Source: Symbiodinium natans (Eukaryota > Sar > Dinophyceae > Suessiales > Symbiodiniaceae). From it: a stretch of DNA of 62,000 nucleotides. Positions 21,934 to 33,659 of this stretch are shown here, piece after piece. The notes under the pieces are model-generated. The model had not been told where the DNA came from and made no database searches. It saw only the letters and a list, made by a program, of their open reading frames with translations. The translations under genes and the position numbers were made by a program. Position 1 is the first letter of the stretch. The number at the start of each line of letters is the position of its first letter. Where the stretch lies: positions 20,001 through 82,000 of the forward strand of contig CAJNDS010000017.1 in assembly GCA_905221605.1 (NCBI GenBank). Reading direction: 5' to 3'.

Positions 21934-22380
21934 GTGACTCGGGCTTTGTGATTCTGAAGATGTTTGATGTTGGCAAGGATTGATCGAATGGTCAATATAT
22001 TGAGTATAAATCAGAAGCGGGTGCATTGTCGCCTTTTGCGAGGGCCACTGTCGACCATATTGAGCTCCCTTTGTTCTGCGGTTCAACCGTTCAACGTGCC
22101 GAAAGCCGGTGGTTTACAGGTGCTTTGAGCACCAGAGCCACAGAGGCCAGAGAGCACGTCGGCCGTTTCGGCGAGGGGAATGTTGTGATGTAATGTAAGG
22201 GTCTCAATTGCCCGTTTGCGTGGCTCAACGCGTAGGCCCCCAAGCGGCCGAGAGCGCAAGACGCCGGGAGCCCTCCGCTCTCAGATATTCTCAGATGCTC
22301 TCAGCTCTCAAGCCACCGAGGGCTGCCAAACGCCGCAAGCGTAGAGCACCTCGGGAGACCCCCCCAAAAACAGCAGCACT

Positions 22381-25300
22381 TCAGGAATTCAAGAGACAGC
22401 GAGCTCTTCCCCAAAGAGAACGAAAGCGCAACAGGGCCCCTGCCCGCACCAAGACCATGTCCCTCAACATCGTGAGGGCGCCGGTCAGCAAGTTCAGCCT
22501 GGGGGAAAAGAAAACGATGCCGTACTAAGGAAAGGGGACTCTACATGGTGAAGGCACGCCGGCAGAGTTGTGCAACAGCTTGGGCTGAGCCAGTGGACTT
22601 CGAGCCCGGCATTTCCACCCACGTCACGGGTACCTGAGGTGTGCGAAACCCGCAGCCCAATACCTCCTGATACTCCTCCCTGATCCTTCCTCTTATGCCC
22701 TCATCCCAGATCTACTAGGACCCTCTTTGCAAGATGTCGTTCGCTCGCATGTGCCAATCTTTCCAATCAAAATGGGACTGGCATCTCAGGACAAAGCGCG
22801 CGACCATGCGAGAGAAATCTCAAAAAGGAGGAAGCTTGAGCAGCTTGAGTTACGAGCAACGCAGGTCCCAAGCGCCTCGGCAACGCCGTGGCCGAAGAGC
22901 TGCGACAAAATCAGCACCTCACCAGCTTTAACTGCCCTAAAAGCGAATCAAAGGCGAAATGCATCGAAATGAAGCTCTCAGGTGGTCTGGATGCGGTTAA
23001 GGTCGCACCTCGATGTCGAAGGCCCACCGGTAGATGTGCAGCGATGCAAAGATCCGCTTCGCAGCCTCAGGAGCAAAAACAGATCTGCGAATCTGCGCCG
23101 ATGAAAAGGAACTCTCCAAACTGGGTTCCAACGTTTGCTTTGAAGAGCTTGAAGCCGCACTGGGTGTCGTTGATGGCGCCACCCACCTGCAAGCATCAAT
23201 GACAAGCAGAACCTGCATGTGCATTGCATGTGCCCGTATTTTACCTCTTGTGAAGCTAAGCGCCATGCCACCAGCCACACTGCAAAGTGGAAGCCCACCA
23301 TCAGAATGTTACGATACCAAGCCCTGCACAAGGAAATTCCGTGAAAGCCACCAGTGCAGAGAGGTTCCTGGGCCTATGGGGGTATCATGCAGAATTCGGC
23401 ACCGCATGGATTTCAGCAGATTCGTGTGGGCGGTGCCTTTTGGTGAGGGCCTCCTGGCGAAGGTGGTGCCTGGATCCGATGGCTATGTGGGGAGCGGTGT
23501 CCTGAGAACAGTGTGAAAAAAAACTTGGCCGCGATGTTGTATCTCTCGTGTACTTGATAGTGCTCTCGAGTCCGAATGTCTGTTTCGACCCCAGCGTCCC
23601 GAGGGCCGAGGGCCCGTTCCAGGCGCTCCAGGTCACGGATAGACGTGGCGCCATCGGCATCGACCATGAGCAGCATCTGCCCTGCACAGGTCGCGCCCTG
23701 TCAACTTCGCTCCATGCTGCTCCAACCCTTACGAAAGCAGCCAGGCAACCCCAGGAAGCTCACAGATCCTCACAACCCCCTGAGGATCCCCAAAAAACTA
23801 CCACGGCCTGAGTGTGAAGACCCTTCTCCCAGCCTCGTGCCACCAGCATGCCGGCACGCACGGCAAAGCCCTTGCCGCCTTCAAAGAGCCAGAGCCAGAG
23901 ACAACGGACGGCTAATTAACTGCAGTTGTGCAAAGCGTTCTTTACCGCGGAGAAAACAGAGGATCCGGAAGCAGGCGAGCGCGAACGAGAAACAGGCCCT
24001 CCCCCCGATACCGGCCGCGCCCTCTGTACGGCATTTGCGCTGGCGTTCAGAACCGAGGGCGACACCCGGACATCTGTTCAGATCCCTCAGAGCAAAAACG
24101 CAGGCTCAACACCGAATTTCTCAGCTAGGCTCTCTTACAAATTTTCATTTCTGGAGGGTTGACCCTCAAAAGAAGCGCCGAAAGGGCCGATGCCAGCTTG
24201 TCTGACCAGACACGTTCTGAAAAAAAACCTCGGCCTGTTGGCCCACCTCAGCTTTGTCATACCGTGAAGAACGAGCCGACAGCAACAAAACTTGACCAGA
24301 TGTGTTGGGGGCACCTTTTGCCTCCATCACATTAAAACTGAAGAAGCCGATAGCAAATATTGAGGACCGCTCAGGTTTAGGAAGCACTTGTTCCTGTCGA
24401 CCTAGGAGAGCGGCAAACCTTTGATCGGACATATTTGGGCACAATCCGAGCCTCCCTAATTATTCCCCACCGGCTTCTGGCCTAGCCTCTAAAACCAAGC
24501 AGACCAGCATCTGGTCTCCTTCCCTCCCCCTTACGGAAACTTTCTGCCCTCCCCTGTGGGACCTGCCTGAACCCCTTTTGAGGAACCGCAATCCGGTGCC
24601 GCCAAAAAAGCCGAAAAAGACACCCCAATTGTTTTCTGATGCGGCGGCCGACCGGGACGTTTGCTGGGAGGCTTTTTGTGTGGGACCCTTAGGCCTGGGA
24701 CGCCCTTTCGAACCCCCCTCTAAGCCCTCTTACCTCCTGAACTCATGACGCGCGTCTGCTGCACCATGTGACTTTCTTTCGTCTGCAATGCACACGCTAC
24801 ACCCATATACAAGGCAGCTTGCGAAACAAGCTTGAGAAAACCACGAACGAGCCCCACATGGCGGCGAACGCGCTCAGATGCGAGAGTGATGCGAGCCAGC
24901 TCGCCCAGCGTGAAAACTCGGCAGACACAAGTCTTTGCATTTCGTTACATGCCAGGTCGGCGGTTGGCCACGAGCTGAATGACTCGGACTTCGCCATGGC
25001 GAAGCGAGGCATCCCTTCACGAAGTCAAAAAGACGCAGGCAAAGGACAGACCCGGAATGGCTCCGACAGCTTCGGAATCTCTGAGCGCAGGGCTTGCTAG
25101 CTGAGAGCGCTGCGGCATAGGTATTGTCGCTGCTGCCATCATCCACGACGATGACCTGGCCACTGATCACATGACACTGACTGAATGATGCCCGGTGCGA
25201 TGCCCTGCCGCCCGCCGAAGGACCACTAGGCGCAGTGCCTCGTAGGAGAAGGTCTCGGAAGATGAGGCCCCCCGAGTCTCCAGATATGCCAAGGTTTCAT

Positions 25301-26586
25301 CGAGCATCTGGGGTACCCGATACTCCTCAGCGACTCCTACCCCCATCTGAAGCTTACAAAAGCCCCAATGAAAATGCCTTGTCCATCCTTTCTATATAGC
25401 AGCCCCTTTTATGAAAATCCTCATGGCTCAGAACTGGATAGAAGCGCTTGGACAATTTTTGCTTCTGTGCGTGGAGCCTCAGAGCGCACTGGCATGGACT
25501 TTGCACGCAACGTCTGTCCCGATTTGATGCAAGCCTGGGCCTGCGACATTTGGGGCAGCTGCACGAAGACCCTCGCTTTGTTGTGAGCTGGCACGGGACT
25601 TGGAAGGCCTTGGGGAGGCCTTGGGGAGGCCTTACCAAAGGCCTGGCATGACCGTGACCGGGAGCGCGAGTGGTGGGGTCGGCCTCGAGAGAGGCATCAA
25701 GCCGATGGACAACCACCCTCGGACCCTCGGACAAAACGATCGGTGGTGGAAATGATGCCTTCAATGACAGTGAAGCTGGTCTTGGTCAGGCTAAGTTGTG
25801 CAAAGTTGTGCAGCGATCGGGGCTCAGTGGGATCCACGACTCCAGCGCGAACATCGGGTGACCTACGAGATAGCGGATGCATCCCATCCGCAGGCCTGTG
25901 ACACGACGAGAAGGCCTTGCCAAGAAATGTGGCGGTCTCAGCATGACCGCAGTATGACCTATGCGATTAGAACTTTCCCTTTGGAAGGTGACGAAGATCA
26001 TCACCTACGCTTGACAACACGCCGGCAAGATCACCGAGGAGGTGGAGACCCCGGCCATGACGAATCTGGACTTGCAGAGAACACAGGCTTTGGGACTTTG
26101 GGCATGACACACGGAGTTCATGGATGCAGGTTGAGGGCAGGCTCGAATCCGTGATGTCTTCATGTGTGCTTTGGCTACAGTTTTTGTCTTCGGTGCTGTT
26201 GTTCATTCATGGGTGCCCGCGTTGCCTGCCCTATCCGAGGGCTACATATGTGCATAGAAACTGGAGCCAGCGACTTTGTTTGGGAGACGCGTTTCAGGCT
26301 GCTCGTTTGGCCCTCCGCGCAGAAGCGGATTCTAAAGCTTTGGGCCGAACACCGGATGGTTGCAGCTCCACGGAGGGGGGGGTGGGGGGCACCTGGTGCC
26401 CCCTTCACTCTTGCTTTCGAACCCTAGTTGGGTGCCCTAAAAGTATTTCGAAAGAGTGATACAACTTACTCTGCAGTGAACCTGGATACCGTGCTTTGCA
26501 ACAGCTCTCTGTCCTCGTTATAGGCCGGCACCACCACGGACAAGACAACTTCCGGGGCCTCGAAAGCGAAAAGAGCGTCGAACATT
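22381..26586 (-). CDS. ALG5: Dolichyl-phosphate beta-glucosyltransferase (ALG5), 13 exons, 5' end incomplete
   Basis: Transfers glucose from UDP-glucose to dolichyl phosphate on the cytosolic ER face, supplying Dol-P-Glc for N-glycan precursor synthesis (family knowledge). Exons, 5' to 3': 26586-26514, 25325-25239, 25155-25109, 25014-24962, 23878-23834, 23681-23599, 23501-23437, 23323-23269, 23186-23139, 23065-23009, 22917-22876, 22633-22599, 22498-22381 (TGA). All phases agree, giving about 268 residues. Family landmarks appear in order: LSVVVPAYNE, MLDETLAYLE, VIVVDDGSSDNT, VRVIQLVANRGKG, LLMVDADGAT, IAIGSRHHL, WYRNILMVGFHF, NDTQCGFKLF, LHIYRWAFDIE, VPVTWVEMPGSK, then a Leu/Arg-rich end. 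VVDDGS and DADG are the GT2 nucleotide and metal-binding motifs. The usual N-terminal membrane segment is missing and should lie in an upstream exon. Eight introns start GC, two GA, two GT. Introns 1 (1188 bp) and 4 (1083 bp) hold repeat DNA. Confidence 0.93.
24470..24800 (+). repeat. Dispersed repeat copy inside ALG5 intron 4
   Basis: Shares blocks such as GGTCTCCTTCCC, GAAACTTTCTG, TACCTCCTGAACTCATGAC and CTTTCGTCTGC with DNA at 31490-31580 and 33240-33280. It lies in an ALG5 intron in plus orientation, opposite to the gene. Probably a decayed short interspersed element; its ends are not resolved. Confidence 0.5.
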
Positions 26587-27184
26587 CTAAAAGCAATAGA
26601 GGATGAACTAACGCGGGAGGCCCTCTCGACACTCCAGAAGCGCCGGTCTTCTTTCAATTCTCAATCTTCTGCCTAAACCCTTTTCACATGCGCTCATACA
26701 ATATTTCCGTTCTCTCTGTGCCTGCCTTCCAGGTGGCGGCGGAGGGGAGCTCCGGGAAAGAGGTCCTCGCAAGCGGGTGCACAAAACTTAGAACTTACGC
26801 TCAATGAACTTAGCTCAACTGCAATGTCCACTCGTGTTTTGCGATTGTTCTGCAGCACTGCAACTCAACTGCTCTCGCCCTTTCTCTGTTTCAGATGCTC
26901 TTCTTCTCCTTCCGGGGGCTCTCCGTACTAACGCACTCCTTGCCACTTGTGACTCCAAGGGCTTGTTGCAGTTGGCCCACCAGTCCAGGTACCTGCTTCA
27001 CCAAGATGACTCCAAGATGACCAAATGCCAAAGAAGAGCACAGAAAGCATGAGAATCCGAGATGACAAGTACAGGGATGCACGGGGACAACAGGGGCTGC
27101 AACTTTGCGTTGCCCGATGCATCTGCCTCGATCGGCATGTTCGGCCTTGGCCTGGTACGTGCTGATTCCGGCACAAGTCCTTCC

Positions 27185-27300
27185 TTTGACGTAATGGCAG
27201 GAGTGGCAGAGGTGCAAGTAGTGGTGGCAGTGGAAGTAGTGGTAGTAGTAGGAGGAGTAGTGGTATATAGTAGTACTTGCCGTAGTAGGAGGAGGAATTG
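27185..27300. repeat. GTAGTGG-type imperfect trinucleotide repeat
   Basis: GTGGTAGTA/AGTGGTGG words over ~110 bp. The Thr-rich minus frame at 27324-26998 is largely its translation. Confidence 0.7.
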
Positions 27301-27732
27301 AAGCAGCCGTAGGAAAGGCATCATGAGCTATCTCTTGGATTGGTGGCTTGGAGCGTGCCGCTGTGCGGGCTGATGATCTTGAAGCTGCTTGTGTTCACAG
27401 AATGGAGTTCCGTGCGTGAAAATTGTCATGGTAGCGGAGCTCGACTACACATACTGATCTCGAAAGATTTTGGTGCCGTGGACGTAGCAGTAGCAGCTAG
27501 AGGTGTGTTAGTAGCAAACCTTGGATGTTCATTGAACGCGAATGTTGCAAGAATGCAGTTATATAGATGCTCTTCGCTGTATGCGCACTACACTGGCAAG
27601 GTCAGCGAGCGTCTTGCCCTGATCTGACAAACAAGTATATAATCTTATCAACACTTGTCCTGCAGGAGATAGATATTTGCAGTTCCCAATTGGGGGCAGC
27701 AAACGGCCGCCAGCATTTACATTTGATTTGGG

Positions 27733-27830
27733 CACGGCTTGAGGAAGAAAGTAGCGGCGAGTCCGGCCACCACCAGCACCAGCCCAATGGACAAGATAAC
27801 CTCCATGGCCTGCCACATGTCAACATCGAC
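27733..27830 (-). CDS. Possible C-terminal exon with one membrane segment
   Basis: A minus-strand frame has ATG GAG GTT at about 27815 and reads MEVILSIGLVLVVAGLAATF followed by FLKPCPNQM and a stop. The middle is a convincing single membrane helix with a short Lys-containing tail, the layout of a tail-anchored protein. No upstream partner exon could be joined with confidence. One possibility is a distant last exon of FIS1, which lies upstream on the same strand and lacks a visible anchor; the ~4 kb gap full of repeats makes this speculative. Confidence 0.3.
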
Positions 27831-28258
27831 TTGGTGTGTTACAAACTGCCAGCAGGGCCTACAGTTACGGAAGCGGCTGCCGCCGCGCAGTAGCCGCGCG
27901 CTCCGAGGGCTCTCGCATGCGCCAAAATGCAGTGCAGCGTAATGAAGAATGTTGGAGACAAACGGAGTGTTCTCGCAGCCTTCTCAGTTTTCAGTCTCGG
28001 CTAGAAGGGCTGCAATCTCTAGACTCGCGCAAACCGACTGCTACCACTAGCCTGAAATCTGAAAAAAACAGTCTCAATCAATCTCATACAGCGTTCGCTA
28101 TGCTTTGAGCCAAGCCGGAGATGTGCTTTGAGGCTTTGAGGAGTCGCAGCGGGTGCGGGGTCATCACTGTCACAAGCCGAGCGTATCCAGCGCGGTAGAG
28201 GCATCTTGTCTGCCCATGGAATTCCCACAGGCGTCTCCCGAACCTAGAGGTGCGATGT

Positions 28259-28440
28259 TCACTGCGCGGTGCTGCGCTGCAGTAAGCATGCCAAGTTTGC
28301 GCGACCCCGCACAACCGTGGACATCCACGCCAAAAAGAGCAAGGTGTCCTGGAATAAATCTTGGGGGAAGTGCTCATTGAAGATCAGATCGTGCTGTTCG
28401 CTTTGCCAGGCAATTTTCAATTTGGAGGACGTGGGGTGGG
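28259..28440 (-). CDS. Possible exon, unrecognised
   Basis: Within the minus frame ending at 28259, residues reading LKIAWQSEQHDLIFNEHF then a PQDLFQDTLLFLAWM segment have coding-like composition, unlike the other frames. No family recognised and no splice partner found. It could be part of the same unidentified gene as the membrane-helix exon at 27733-27830. Confidence 0.2.
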
Positions 28441-29179
28441 GCCGAAGGGCCGACTCCAGCAACCAGAAAGACTGTTTGCTGTACTTGCGCAGCGCTCCAC
28501 TATCTTCCGTTTGGACTGTGCTGGGGCTGCCTGTGGCTGCTGGCGACACTTGGCACTGACAAAGCTGAGTGTAAAATCGAAGAAGGCTTCAAATTTCGGG
28601 CGTCAGCAGCACCAGGGGCTTGAACGGCAGCGTTCTCTACAACGATGCATCACCTGTGGCGCCGCAGCCACACCAGGAGGCAACCTGCATCACACATTTG
28701 TGCGACTGAGCTCGAGAGTCCCTTCTGCAGTGCCTGCGGCCGCAATGCCCAGGCCAACCATCCCAAGCCATCCATCATGCGAGGCCCTCTCAAGCACCTA
28801 GGCATGTGACAATGTGCTTTCAAGCACCATAGCATACCATGGCCAGGCTGGGCACTGGGGACGTCAAAGGGACAGGAAAACCCAAACTCATCTGGGACGT
28901 GTATGCGCACTCGACACTCCCAAAACCGACATCAGCACCCCTGAGCCCCTGTGTCAGTGATCAAGAGCAAGATGGCACGTGGTAGGGGTAATCAACGCGC
29001 TTTGAGGACTAGGTATGAGCTCGCGAATGAGTTCCGACGTTGGGGAAATGGGATTCCTGCGGCGCTGGCAGGGCAGGCAGGCTGCCCGTTCCACTGGCCG
29101 CTAGGATTCTGTGCGTTGCGACATGATGCGACATGCCTTCCTTCCTTTTCTGGCAGTTGTGAGATTCTCGAGGGTCCCT

Positions 29180-29345
29180 CCATCCCCTGTTGGGACCCTC
29201 CTGCCTGGGCCTTTGCAAGGCTCCTGGAACCTTATCTGAAAGCCCCAATTCCCTGCCTGCCGAGAAGCGTCCTCTCGACTGCACGCCGCTTGGGCCAGCC
29301 CGACTGCCGAGGCGGCGCGCGCAAGCGTTTACAACTACCTAGGTG
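29180..29345 (+). repeat. Dispersed repeat copy (GTTTACAA-ended family)
   Basis: Contains TGTTGGGACCCTCCTGCC and ends in GGCGGCGCGCGCAAGCGTTT then ACAACTACC. The same ending occurs at 31593-31628 and 33620-33650. Confidence 0.6.
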
Positions 29346-29349
29346 ACCT

Positions 29350-30050
29350 GTTTGGATGGAGCATTGTCATTTATTGACATATCTTGAGAAAGCGAGCAAA
29401 CCAAAACGGAAAGCTAGCACAGAATAAGACAACAGCAAGAAAGCGCGTGGCAACCGCAGTTGGAGGCAATGAAGGTACAGATACAAAACGTGTGACCTAG
29501 AAGGAGCAGATATGCAGGAGTGATGGCCGAGAGCCAACACAAGCACAAAAACAAGCAAACAGCTGGACCGACCAAAGCCAGAGTGTTGTTACAAAAGTCA
29601 AAAAGTTCGGGCTGCTGCAAGATATCCACATAATACAAACGCTGCAGTTTGCAGCACCTACACCGATTCTGATGACCGACCAGCAGTCATGATGAGGCCG
29701 ACACTAGGGAGTGCATGAGCTTGGCCATACCTCGGTTCCAACACAAGCAATTGGAGCATGAGCTGTGACACAACACAGAAGTTTATCTCGACATGTGTAC
29801 ATATGTATATGTCCACCTGTATAATTGTACAATTACAGAGCTGTTTGGCTACGCAATGAAACATCAAAACATAAACAAATATATAAAACTCGGCTTCCAG
29901 CAGGCATTTAAATCAAGCAAACCAGGATTTGGCCCGTTCCCCTCAACACCTTCCCGAACTGCCCAACACGCTTGGAGGAGCCGCGATGCCATGGGGGGTT
30001 GTGAAAGTAGGCACAAAAATTGAAACCGATGCCCTACAACTGTTTCATAT
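29350..30050. other. Gene-free stretch
   Basis: No conserved motif in any frame; an ACATATGTATATGT near-palindrome lies near 29800. Nothing else seen. Confidence 0.4.
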
Positions 30051-30054
30051 GCTG

Positions 30055-30770
30055 AACTTGTGTGCTTTGAAACAAGCTGGCGCGGGCTTTAAAAAGAGAG
30101 GGGCTGGGGGTGCAGCCCCCCTCATTTGCAAACACAGCACTCGCATGATGGGTTCAAAAACTCATATGACTTGAAGCAAGCTTGCGGCTTTAAAAGGGGG
30201 GGGGTTGGGGGGGGGGGGGGGGGGCGCAGCCCCCCCATTTGCAATCGCATGTTGGCTTTCAAAGCCGATTCATATGCTTTGAGATAAGCTTGCACGGCTT
30301 CAAAAGCCGGGGGTTTCAAAACGATTCATTCATCTGCTTTGAAACACGGCTTAAAAGAGCGGGGGGGTTGCAATCACAGTGCTTGCATGATGGGTTTCCA
30401 AAACTCACATAATTTGCAGCAGCCACTGGCAAACACAGTGCTCGCATGACGGCTGTCAAAAACTCATATGCCTTGAAGCAAGCTTGCGTGGCTTCAAAAA
30501 CGGAGGAGGGGGGGCCCCCCCCCCCACCCCCGTTTGCAAAGAGAGTGACCGCATGATGAGCTTCAAGAAGCCTCATATGCTAGGGGTCATATGCTTTGAA
30601 ACAAACTTGCGTGGGCTTTAAACAGCCAGGGGGGGGGGGGGGGGGGGCCCCCCCCCCCATTTGCAAACACAGTGCTCGCATGACGGGTTTCAAAAACTCA
30701 TGCGCTTTGAAGCAAGCTTGCGTGGCTTAAATAACAGGGGAGGGTGGTTGGGGGGGGAAGCTGAGCTGGG
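30055..30770. repeat. Second, more diverged G-run array
   Basis: About seven units with the same plan as the 15405-17640 array: a G run with or without GCAGC, a C run, CATTTGCAAACACAGTGCTC, GCATGATGGG, CTCATATGCTTTGAA and GCAAGCTTGCGTGGCTT. Same orientation, but HindIII-like AAGCTT words replace the CACGCTTGG part, so it is a separate subfamily. Confidence 0.85.
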
Positions 30771-30834
30771 GAGGGGGATGCGGGGGGCTGCACATTAAAA
30801 ATAGAACTCCTATCAAAGTAATACGAACCTTCCC

Positions 30835-31005
30835 TGCCTTCCCTTCCCTGCCCTCCCTGCCCTCCCTGCCCTCCCTGCCTTCCCTGCCTTCCCTGCCTTC
30901 CCTGCCTTCCCTGCCTTCCCTGCCTCCCTTCCTTCCCTTCCTTCCCTTCCTTCCCTTCCTTCCCTTCCTTCTCCTCCTTCCCCTCCTTCCCTTCCTTCCT
31001 TTCCA
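30835..31005. repeat. (CCCTGCCTT)n / (CCTTC)n tract
   Basis: Pyrimidine-rich tandem repeat of CCCTGCCTTC then CCTTCCCTT units, right after the second G-run array, mirroring the tract after the first array. Confidence 0.9.
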
Positions 31006-31419
31006 ATACAGAGCAAATGAGAAGATGTCAAACATAGGGAAACATAGAGGTTTCATATTGCAAAAACGTGAAGTTGAAAGATGCTCCTATGGAAATATAG
31101 GGAACATAGAGGTTTTCTTAGTAAAATGCGGAGAAAATTGTGTTTTCCGATTGTTTTTTGATCCTTATTCTTCTTTTTTTATCCCTATTTATTATTTTGA
31201 TATTTTTTCATGCCTATGCCGCCCGCTGATGTCACCGACCTCCTTCACCACCACGCCACGAGTGCGAAAAAAGTTAGATTTCTGCCATGAACGGCAAACA
31301 AGAGATTTGCGCAGTCCTTTCTATTCGCCCCCTGCCCCCGCCCCCCCTCCGCCCCCCCGGTTGCGCTCCCTCTGCTTGCTACACCACTGGCGTAAAGCAA
31401 GTAAGAATTACGCCGGCCT

Positions 31420-31630
31420 TCTGCTGGGACCCCCGGACCCGCTGTCCTGCCATCGTTGATGCCCGAGACCCCCTGCAAACCCCCTCAAAGCCATCCTACC
31501 AGTACCTCCTGAACTCATGACATGCGTGGTGCTCCACCAAGTGACAGATGACCTGGCTTTCCCTCGTCTGCGGTGCGCGTGGGCCAGGCTGGCTGCTGAG
31601 GCAGCGCGCGCAAACGTTTACAATTATAAC
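31420..31630 (+). repeat. Dispersed repeat copy overlapping the FIS1 3' end
   Basis: Contains CTGGGACCCCCGGACCCGC, CAGTACCTCCTGAACTCATG and CCCTCGTCTGCGG, and ends GGCAGCGCGCGCAAACGTTT then ACAATTATAAC. The last bases overlap the stop codon proposed for FIS1, so this repeat may have supplied the end of that ORF. Confidence 0.6.
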
Positions 31631-32985
31631 ATGATCAGAATTCTATAGTCATAAGAAGATGCATTATTGTGGCTGTCTGACTCATCCCAAAGTCTCCGGC
31701 CACTCTGGGGGTCGAGGTGGATCCAAATATCCAGCATCTCCTCTGTTGCAGTACTCTTGCGGTTTCCTTGGGGCTCCTGAAGGGACTTTCCTCTGGGAAT
31801 TGCTGGAAGATACTACACTCCAACAGCTGTAAGTAAACTTCAGCCTGACAAGGTAGTGCAGAAGGAGTGTCGTGCATCTGCCTGTTATGCCTCATCCGTC
31901 GTTGACTGTTTAAGTCCGCTATTGCTTGCACTCCTTGGCCCTGACGTAGTTGCCCATCTTGATGTACGCCAGCGCAAGCAAGTGCAGGCAGTCATTGCGG
32001 CGGAAGCCAACCTGGGCACCCGCGGTTAGGCCACCCCTACGGCCTCCATATTGTATTATAAGCCCTATTCCAATTTTCCCAATTTTCCAAGCGTTTTGGC
32101 AAAGGAACATCCAACAACTCCTTCAGCAGGAAGATACCTTCGTCGATGTCAGAATACCTGTTGCTTCCGTCTGCATGATTGTGAACCATGCCGGCCGCAG
32201 CTGCTGGACATGTCATGAGATACTGTGAGATACTGTCAAGATTGTCAAGCTTAACAGTGAGCGTGGATTCCTCTGAATCGAACGGCTGCTGGGAAAAGCT
32301 GTTGGCCCTCTGAGCTGAGCACACAGAAGAAGTCGGCAATTCTACTGGGTCCTTCCTTGTCTCTCTCGGGGTCGCTTGTTCCAGAGCTTCGCTTAGGCAT
32401 TCCCAGGCCCGCGGCCTGGACGACGCAACCAGGGCTGAAGCGAAGGAAAACCTTTGCCGAGTGCTGGTAGCTTTTCGCATTTTGGCATACCCTACTCAAA
32501 AATTGACACACGCCACGGGGACAACTGCTTCTCGGAACTGCTCTACAGATGTCTCGTGAGAAGAGCACATGTTGTGAAGATGTGAAAAATGTCCCGAGGA
32601 TGCCCCCTGTTTGGGGAGCCCTTCAAAGCGCAGCTCTCCTGACACACTGTGACACTGTGGGCCAGCAGCTGTATTCGAGGTGATGGCTGGCTCGACTCGA
32701 CCTTGCAGGTGCTGCGAGCTGCGCTGCTCATCAGTGCTCCGCAGACTTTCGTGAAGAGGTTTCTTGAAGGCTTCGTTGGAACAAGGTTGTCACTCCCGGA
32801 AATCCTCGAAACTACCGAAGCCTATAGTGCCTTGCAGAATTCTGATGCCAGAAGTCTACTACTTCAACCTTCTCGCATACGGAAGCCTGGCAAGTTCAAG
32901 CGTGTTCACCTATACACCCAAGTCGATGTTGCTGCGCCTGCACGCGATACTCGCCCCGAAGCTCTGCAATCTCATCCATGATCAT
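31624..32985 (-). CDS. FIS1: Mitochondrial/peroxisomal fission protein Fis1, 6 exons
   Basis: Fis1 is a small outer-membrane TPR-like adaptor in organelle fission. Exons: 32985-32918, 32463-32416, 32157-32109, 32011-31940, 31844-31821, 31776-31624 (TAA); phases agree, about 137 residues against ~150 in the family. The start ATG at 32985 gives MIMDEIAELRGEYRVQAQQH. Joined exons read TRQRFSFASALVASS, then RYSDIDEGIFLLKELLD, then VGFRRNDCLHLLALAYIKMG, then NYVRAEVYLQLLEP. This matches the family pattern F-x-x-A-x-x-LV-x-S-x-Y-x-x-D-x-x-x-GI-x-LL-x-E-LL followed by R-x-x-C-L-x-x-LA-x-x-x-x-K-x-x-NY-x-x-A. Intron starts are GT, GC, GT, GC, GA. The last two junctions are the least sure (final intron only 44 bp). 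The usual C-terminal membrane anchor is not visible: the real last exon may lie further left, or the protein is soluble. Confidence 0.8.
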
Positions 32986-32993
32986 GGACCTGA
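32986..32993 (-). promoter_or_regulatory. Candidate spliced-leader trans-splice acceptor of FIS1
   Basis: On the minus strand AATCTTCAG ends four bases before the FIS1 ATG (AG at 32991-32990). Dinoflagellate mRNAs receive a 22-nt leader at such AG sites. The position would leave an almost leaderless 5' UTR. Inferred from position and a short pyrimidine stretch only. Confidence 0.35.
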
Positions 32994-33229
32994 AGATTCT
33001 TGGGGGGAAGGCCACTTGAGAAGGGAGCTTTGGCACATGCTCGTGCTGAGCTTGGTGCGGGTCCCAGTCCGCCGACAGCAGGGCTGCCGGAGGCGCCAGA
33101 GCCGCCGGAGGGGACTCGGCCTCTTCCGGTGGTCCCTGGCCAAGGCTCTTGCCCCTTCTACTTTTCAAGATCGCCTCTTTACATCTCTTTACGCCTTCTC
33201 CTAATTCGCCCTGGCTTCCAGCCGAAAGG

Positions 33230-33655
33230 CGTCTAGACCAGGATCTGGTCTCCTTCCCCCTTTCCTCAACCAGAAACTTTCTGGGGGCTCCTCCCGGCCA
33301 CGCCAAAAAGGCAGGTTTTCAAGGTCCAGGGCATGCCGCCCAAGATATCTTCTTAGGGTTTGCTAGCCAACGTGACTAGAAAGGTCGTGGGTTTGCAACC
33401 CAACATCTTCTTTTCGGGTTCTTCAGCTCGCTTCATAGGTTCTAGGCGTTGTGAAGGTGGGCCGCGTCTTCACTGCTCGTGTCCACCTAAATAGCAGAAT
33501 CAGCGCACGGGATCATCTTCGATATGGCTCCCCCTGCTGGGACCCTTTGCTGGGACTCTGGACCCGCCTGTAGGACCGTTGCGCATGCTACACCCCGCGT
33601 TGGGCCAGCCCGGGTGCCGAGGCAGCGCGCGCAAGCGTTTACAATTATCAAATAC
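33230..33655 (+). repeat. Dispersed repeat copy (GTTTACAA-ended family)
   Basis: Contains GGATCTGGTCTCCTTCCCCC and AGAAACTTTCTGG at the left (as at 24500), GCTGGGACCC pieces in the middle, and GGCAGCGCGCGCAAGCGTTT then ACAATTATC at the right (as at 29318 and 31593). Confidence 0.55.
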
Positions 33656-33659
33656 TCGC

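Noticed and set aside
25239-25325. Suspected frameshift in the G run of ALG5 exon 2
   Set aside because: Recounting gives six G, which keeps ETRGASSSETFSYE in frame; no frameshift.
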